Shown here: piece by piece, positions 58,412 to 64,000 of the stretch | Layout of the letters: each line of letters opens with the position of its first letter | How positions within the stretch are numbered: position 1 is the stretch's first letter | Source: Chenopodium formosanum | Taxonomy: Eukaryota; Streptophyta; Magnoliopsida; Caryophyllales; Amaranthaceae | DNA length: 64,000 bases | Reading direction: 5' to 3' | NCBI GenBank assembly: GCA_024500155.1 | Contig: CM044866.1 | Coordinates: 40,663,501 to 40,727,500 of the forward strand | Program-made: the position numbers and the translations under genes | Notes under the pieces: generated by a model | The model's database searches: none | The model's input: only the letters and a program-made list of their open reading frames with translations | Told to the model about the DNA's origin: nothing

Positions 58412-61400
58412 CCAAGTTTTCATCTTTGGCAAGCTCCTCCGCGACGGGGGTGGACGCATCCTCGGCTGGATTTTCTTCTTCCTTTTCCTCCTCGCCCTCC
58501 ACCTCGTCTGCCTCCACTTCATCGTCCTCCTCCTCGTCCGACCCGGTCGGAGTAACGACCAGCTCGGGAGAAGGCTGCCCGGCCTTTTTGGCCTCATCTC
58601 TAAGGCAGACGAAGTTGAGGCGCTTGGTGAAGCGCTCCTGGTAGTAGGCGGCCGACCCTTCCTCCACCATCAGCTCAAATGCTTCGAAGAAATGGCTCTT
58701 CAGCCTCTCCTCGGTGTTATGCTCGATGCGGACGATCTCGGTGGGGCTGGGCGGCCAAGGTGCTTTTAGCTGCTCAATCAAGTTTGAGACAGTCTTTTTC
58801 ATCATCTCCACCTCGGCCTTGAGGGACTCCGCCTCCTTAAGGGCCGTCTCCAAATTCCACCGGGCAAGGGTCAGGTCCCCCTTCAGCTTTTTGGAGGCTT
58901 TGAAGCCCTCCTTCCATCGTTGGGCGTCCAGGAGCGCCACATCCCTTTCCTGCCGAAAGGCGTCCCTCGCCAAAGATTCCTGTTGAAGAGCCTTACCCAA
59001 CTTTACTAGATCCTCAGCTTGTCGCGCCTCTTTATCGGTTAGTGCGGTTATCTGAGTCTCCAGATGGACCCTTTGGATGGCGGCCGTCCCCGTTACCTCA
59101 TCCTGAGCTTTTCAAACTTCGACCCAGGCTGCTTTCAGCAGCTCGTTCTTTTTTTCCTTCCAGTCTAAGAAGGTGTTAAGCCTGAGAAAGAGTTGCACCC
59201 GGACAAAGAGTTGTTAGAAAAAGCAAAATTGAGAAATATGTTCTAAGTATAAAAGCTAAAGTGGCAAACAGATGCAAATGGTTACCTCATTGCTGCAGTT
59301 AATCATGGGGCCAAGGAAGTCTTCGTTTATTCCCCTGAGCTTGTCCCTCTGCTCCTGAGGGACGGCCCTATCCATGGCTTCCCTCATGGATTTTCTGTCC
59401 GCACCAGTCAGCGATTGGCCGGGCAGTTTCATGTTCATCTCCTCCGCAATCTACGCACGGTCGCAAAAATTGTTAAGCCAAATCAATAAAAAGTTTGCAA
59501 GAAAACACAAGTGTAGAGTTTTTTACTAACCAGTTGAGAAGCTGGGAGGAGATGGAGGGTTGAAGATGAAGGCAGGAGGAGGCTGAGGTTCTTCCTCCTC
59601 TTCACCTGTGCGGCCGGTTACATTTTCAGTTGTATGACCGGCAGCCACTTACCAGTCTGACTTCTCGACCCTTTGAATAGGGCCGCCGTGCTCCCCTAAG
59701 GACAGATGGTGGACCGACCTTGTTTTTGGGTCCACGGACTTGGAGTCCCCACTTTTTGTCAGCTGGGGTTGCTCTCCTTTGGATTGCTTTGCAGCAATCT
59801 GCGACGTTGTCTTGGTCGCAGGGTCTAAAGGGGTCTTAGACGCGACCGACTTCCTCTGTTTGGATGCCTTGTCCTTGGAAGAGGTGTCCGACGCCTTCCG
59901 CTTCGCCCTTGAGGTAGGAGTAGCCAGCTGGAAAGGAAAGAAAGAAAGTTAGTGCGATAAGTTACTAAATAACGTTAGCGTCCGTACAAAAAAGGGAAGG
60001 AGTCTCTTCCAAACATACCAATGCGGACGCAAAGAAGTGTCCGCGCAAAAAGGGAAAATAGTCTCCTCCCAACATACCAGCTCGGCAAAGAAAAGAAAAA
60101 ATAAAATGGTCCGTACCTCCTTGGTCTGCTCGTGCGCTCGTTGACGACCCTTGTACCGAGCCAGATCGATTTCGGACATGTCGATCTCCCCCTTCTGCTC
60201 TTTGTCCAACATGGCATATGCTTCCTCTGCAAAAACGTAAAAAGTTGACAAACAGTTAGAAAATTTTCCAAAAAGAAAAAGTATTCGGACGTCAGAAAGC
60301 ATTAAAACCCCACCTTAGGGAAGGTTCTTGTACAGGCCGCATGCGGACGTAAATATGGGGTCCCGGAGCCAGCCGGCCAAGGGGATCCAGTTTTGGGGCA
60401 CGGCCACCAATTTGTCGTCCCTCCTAACCCTCCTGACCATGAAGTATTCAAGTTGGTGCGCTTGGTCAGGGTGGACGGGTGGTTTGTATAGTTTGTGATC
60501 CCCTCGGCCGAGCTGGATTGGCTTGGCATTGAACCGATTCATTCAAAGATTGAACTCCACGTCCTTTGTTTTGATGCGGTAGAATCGGTTTTTCCAGTCC
60601 CGCCACTTTGACACGCGGTCCATCAGCACCATATAATCTCTGGTGGTGCTACGTATGAACCAGTCGTCCGTGTGCTTCTCCAAGCGGGTCATCGCGTGCA
60701 TCTTGCAGAAAACTGGAAAGTCCAGCTTGAAGCCTTTCCGAATACACGTTACCAAGTACCCAAATATGTTTAATCAGCTGTTTGGCATCGGCTGGAAAAG
60801 AGCAATATCATACTCGTCCAAGACCGTACGAATGAAGGGATGAAGGGGGAAGCGGAGTCCAACGTTTAGGGCGGCTCGATAGACGTTGAATGATCTGCGG
60901 CGCGGCCGCTCATCCTCCCAGGCGGCCACCGAAAGAGACCTTTTCGAGGCCACAAGTTCAAATCCTTCTCCCATCTGGAGAAATGCCTTGTACACATCCA
61001 GGCCATCATTCAGGTAGCACAAGGCCGTGCTACCCACCGTATAGGCGTACAGGTCCTTGAATGTGTCAATATTGGCAACGACCTCCTCGGCCGCTACTTC
61101 TCCCTCAGCCATATTCTCTGCCTCCTCTTCTCCAAGGTGAGGAGCAGCTCCAAACTCAGAGGATAAGACTCGGTCCAAATCGGCAGCCTCGGCCGAGCTC
61201 CTGCTTCTGGAGCCCTGGCCGCCCCCAAAGATGGCCGCATCTTCAGGAACTAAGGACCCTTGCCCTTATCTTTTGCAGCGGCCGCCCGATTTCCCGAAGA
61301 TGGGGCGATGCGAGGTGGCAGGTCAGACGGTTGGGGTGGTTCAGGAAATGGGACGGACGATCCAGCTCTATCCGCCCCAAAAGAAGAAGGAGGTCTCTCC

Positions 61401-61702
61401 CGAGATAGCAACTCGGCTGGGTCCATGACCGTGTTGGCATATTGGGGGTATCTTAGCTCCAGGGTTTGCCCGAACGCACCCCTAGGAGAAGAGGCGCCCT
61501 GAGTCCTTTGGCGCTCCTCAAAGGAGGCGGTCACCTCAACCACCGAACACCCAGTGCCTCCGGTAGAGGCTGTGTTTGTGGTGGTTTCGGTCTGAGAGTT
61601 CACAGTGTCCGTGTCATAGGAAACCCTTGGATGAACCAGACTGCCGTCCGGATTTCTCTCAACATACTTGTCGTACGTTTGCCTTGTACAGGCCATTTTC
61701 AC
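58404..61702 (-). pseudogene. Antisense gene of the LTR element (putative gypsy-type 'Transposase_28' protein with coiled coil)
   Basis: Multi-exon gene opposite to gag-pol, as described for Retand-like elements. Start MACTRQTYDKYVERNP near 61696 (ATG 61702 also in frame). A first exon rich in Ser/Pro is followed by an exon (61178 to ~60315) matching the plant 'putative gypsy-type transposon' domain: FPLHPFIRTVLDEYDIALFQ, then LVTCIRKGFKLDFPVF and WRDWKNRFYRI. Basic and Ser/Lys-rich exons follow (60240-59650), then 59454-59285, then a long coiled coil (59170-58560: LTLARWNLETALKEAESL, KAEVEMMKKTV) and an acidic end. In-frame TGA at 60774 and 60543 and another near 59118 disable it. Function unknown; chromatin or gag-like roles are guesses. 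Confidence 0.75.
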
Positions 61703-62109
61703 CTAGAGAAGAGTAGGTGGAAAAGAGTTGGTACTCAATAGAAATGGACCCACTCCATGAAGGAGACAACTCATCTCCGTCCACTCTAGACTCCTCAGTC
61801 CCAGGCGAACGGTCGGCCTCATGAGGAGAAGCGGACGAAGCCGAATGTAGGGCCAGTTTTAAAGAAGAAAAAAAAGAGAAGAAGGAAAAAGGAAAAAGAA
61901 AAACGAAGTAATGAAAGTAGTCGGCCTACCTCTATCCGTGTAGAAAGTTCTGGATGGTGGTCAGAAACCTCAAACTCTGGCCGAAACACTTAAATGAACG
62001 GCGGAGCTCTCGAAGATTCAAAGGAAACCACTTTCTCTCTCTAAAAAGCTTTGACCTCTCTCTAAAATTCGCAAAGTTCCAAAGTGCCAAAATGAGGTCG
62101 AACCCTCTC

Positions 62110-62117
62110 TATTTATA
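62110..62117 (-). promoter_or_regulatory. TATA box for the antisense gene
   Basis: TATAAATA on the - strand, about 410 bp upstream of the antisense start codon and outside the 3' LTR. Supports an independent internal promoter. Confidence 0.6.
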
Positions 62118-62571
62118 AGCGGAATTTATGGGGCAGGATGGTAAATTCATCTTTCCCGCTTTAAGATTCAAACGGTTATTATTTGAAAAATTTAACCTAG
62201 AATTCAAAAGGGTTAAAAAAGAACCCCTGTTAACTTAGATGGAAAAAGAGACGGACATCTAACTGCACGTCTAAATAGACGGCCACGTCAACAAAGTATA
62301 AACTACCATCCTAAAAAGTCGGGCGTCTGATCTCGCCTCTAAGAAGATGACACGTCAGATTCCGTCCGCCCAATTCTCAAACTCAACCGTCCGATTGAGG
62401 AATAATAGGCGGGCGGTGTAGGCTTTATGCCCCAAAGACAGACGTTCATTAAACATAGGTGAACGGATCTGTCCGCCTGTTCCACCATATGCCTTAGGCC
62501 TTTTTATACGGACGCGGTAGGAAGGGTAAGGATCAGAGGAGGCGGCCAGTAGTGTACGAGCCTCCCCCTCT

Positions 62572-62581
62572 GAGGGGAAAA
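62572..62581 (+). other. Polypurine tract
   Basis: GAGGGGAAAA immediately before the 3' LTR TG; the plus-strand primer site. Confidence 0.8.
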
Positions 62582-63114
62582 TGTTTAGGGTAAAAATACC
62601 CCTTACACGTGGTCCAATCCCATAGTTACATGTGGCCCAATCAAAGGGTGACACGTGTTCCAATGAGAAGATGACACGTGTAATAAGCTCACAAAGAGCA
62701 CCTGAAATGAGAGAAAAAGGGCCTTTCTTACATCAAAGCCCAAATCCCGAGATCCCTGTAGAAAGCCGCAAAACGGCACCCCATGTGACACGTGTCAATA
62801 CCTGATTGTGCAGCCAATCAGGACACGGAAATTTAGGGCACAAACCCTAAAGGGGCACACATTCTCACCCCTATAAATACCCCAATCATTTATGATGAGA
62901 GGGGTGGATTGTGACATAATATTCAATAGAGCACTAAATAGCTCCAGCTTCTCTCTACTTTCTCTCTCTAGCCTTTCCGCTTTTCGGTTACTAACTTAAC
63001 CGTCGGAGGCGAATATTCCGGTGAGGATATATTGGTTGTTTTGCCAGTGTCAAGTCTCGTTGTCAGCAAGTACGTGACCAGTGTCCCGAGGTATTCCAAA
63101 AAACCCCCGAAACA
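62582..63114 (+). repeat. 3' LTR (533 bp)
   Basis: Matches the 5' LTR but has small insertions (CCTGTAGA-like near 62755, CCCTAAAGGGGCACA near 62845). One of the CACGTG-type sites has become CATGTG (62630). TATA near 62873. Confidence 0.95.
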
Positions 63115-63178
63115 ATTACTATTATTATTATTACTATAACTATTACTATTAATATTACTGTTACTATTATTATTACAA
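63115..63178. repeat. (ATT)n microsatellite, right part
   Basis: Starts with the right ATTAC duplication of the LTR element and continues the ATT/ACT trinucleotides interrupted at 53716. Confidence 0.85.
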
Positions 63179-63260
63179 AAAATAGCACAAACAATAAACG
63201 ATAATAATTAAAATTTCATTATAAGCTCTAAATCATAAACGTTTACAAATATAATTTTCA

Positions 63261-63703
63261 TTACAAGAAGTTCCAAATTTCCTTCGCTATATTAAGTTTT
63301 ACTTCGTTCATTACAGCCTTACGATTCTCGTTAAATAAATCATAATCTGCTCTTGGTTCGATTTCTATACCACTATCAATGGGTATATCCAACTCATGTA
63401 ATCGAATAAAATTGTGAAGTGTGAATGCAGCAACCATAAGCACCAATTGATGTTTAGCGTCCATATTTGGCATCATTGTCAGTATTTTCCATCGAGATTT
63501 TAATTGTCCAAAACATCTTTTGATCGTTGTTCGGAGTGAAGAGCGAAGAGCGAAGATAATTAAAATGTTCAAGTATGCCTTGAGGTGGTGGACCATTTCG
63601 AAATTCTGGCATATGGGTTCTAATATCTTTATCTTTTATTGGACTCAAATATCCAACGGTGTTCGGATATCCAGAATCTACTCGATAATAATTTATTTTC
63701 GGT
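63261..63703 (-). pseudogene. PIF/Harbinger transposase, C-terminal remnant
   Basis: DDE_Tnp_4-type nuclease C-terminus: VDSGYPNTVGYLSPIKDK (~63690-63635) with the conserved Asp, then after a frame change near 63540 SSLRTTIKRCFGQLKSRWKIL and FTLHNFIRLHE (with the conserved glutamate region). Ends at the TAA/TAG near 63261. The N-terminal two thirds are missing; the sequence stops abruptly near 63703 against an unrelated + strand coding segment. Confidence 0.82.
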
Positions 63704-63705
63704 CT

Positions 63706-64000
63706 GGGATTTCTGCTCGAAAGGAGGTTAACGTTGGGTTGACTGGAGGGAACAACGGGGCTCTTCGACCAGCAGATGTGTTGCTCTATTCCTGGGATAG
63801 CGGCCTTGATGTATGTGTTGACTTGATAGGGTCTTCACCTTTGACATAATCGGGGTTGTCTGACTTTGCTCTTGGTCGTGTTGTGGCGGCGGCGGCTCAG
63901 CGAAAGCGGGACAAGTATGGGGCGCGTTGCAGGGCTATTGGTTATGGTTTTCTTCCTTTCTCCTTTTCTTCGTTGGGGGAATTTGAGAAGGATGCTATTG
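63706..64000 (+). pseudogene. Fragment of a plant retroelement-like protein (family not identified), continues past window
   Basis: Open on the + strand: ISARKEVNVGLTGGNN, RPADVLLYSWDSGLDVCVDL, GSSPLT, TAA at ~63847, then in the same frame SGLSDFALGRVV, AAAAQRKRDKYGARC and GYGFLPFSFSSLGEFEKDAI to the window end. This block recurs in plant proteins annotated next to reverse transcriptase domains. The RPAD...VDL...K pattern could be a PD-(D/E)XK-like nuclease, but that is a guess. One in-frame TAA makes this copy a pseudogene. Confidence 0.55.

Larger units (their letters stand above)
53717..63114 (+). mobile_element. Ty3/gypsy LTR retrotransposon, Tat/Retand-type, integrase lost
   Basis: LTRs at 53717-54223 and 62582-63114 begin TGTTTAGGG and end CGAAACA; target duplication ATTAC on both sides (53712-53716, 63115-63119). 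Gag, protease, RT, RNase H and a second RNase H-like domain are in sense order, as in the Tat lineage. Integrase is missing at ~58411. An antisense gene fills 58404-61702. LTRs differ by several substitutions and indels, so the insertion is not recent. Confidence 0.93.

Noticed and set aside
61061..61741. + strand ORFs in the LTR element
   Set aside because: Shadows of the antisense gene, whose - strand frame has recognisable domains and splice sites.

Overview
This is nuclear DNA from a flowering plant: spliced genes with GT-AG introns, a plastid-targeted host gene, an R2R3-MYB gene, two plant-type tRNA-Arg genes, and dense nested transposable elements. A Caryophyllales/Amaranthaceae-like eudicot is my inference (very short tRNA-derived SINEs, a Tat/Retand-type retrotransposon with an antisense gene, a Helitron carrying an RPA gene); the sequence alone does not prove the species.

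Layout. 1-13823: the 3' part of a large autonomous-type Helitron on the + strand. It has a dsRNA-binding-like ORF, a Rep-helicase gene broken by three TAG codons, an RPA1-like gene that looks intact, and a canonical 3' hairpin plus CTAG end. 13871-21091: an 818-bp MULE-type MITE, then a second MULE-type element with a 5.1-kb MULE nested inside it. The nested MULE has near-identical 132-bp TIRs, a mudrA-like transposase gene and a convergent GRF-zinc-finger/membrane gene. 22100-24473: two SINE-like pieces, a hAT-type element made of GGGTC-like repeats, and a Harbinger-type MITE. 25030-30038: an intact ten-exon host gene for CPP1/CDF1 (a J-like chaperone of protochlorophyllide oxidoreductase) on the - strand, with a hAT MITE in an intron. 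A tRNA-Arg(CCG) gene lies just upstream.

30429-32215: nested small elements with an inverted-repeat cluster. 32444-39809: a 7.4-kb MULE-like element carrying two convergent decayed genes, a plant mobile domain (PMD) gene and a FAR1-like/MULE transposase-SWIM-OTU gene, with a long hairpin in the first intron of each. 40302-47219: an intact R2R3-MYB gene with a GC-AG intron, several MITEs (three hAT-type with exact or near-exact 8-bp duplications), a SINE, and a second tRNA-Arg(CCG).

47614-64000: one old locus, probably a Harbinger element containing an (ATT)n microsatellite, was hit twice. A L1-type LINE (47870-53528, - strand) landed in the microsatellite, and so did a 9.4-kb Ty3/gypsy Tat/Retand-type LTR element (53717-63114, TSD ATTAC) that lacks integrase and carries a decayed antisense gene. 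The window ends in a Harbinger transposase remnant and part of an unidentified retroelement-like ORF.

Only the CPP1-like gene, the MYB gene and the tRNAs look like host genes; nearly everything else is mobile DNA. The most unusual cargo is the OTU-fused transposase with its PMD partner, the GRF-membrane gene opposite the mudrA gene, and the dsRNA-binding-like Helitron ORF.
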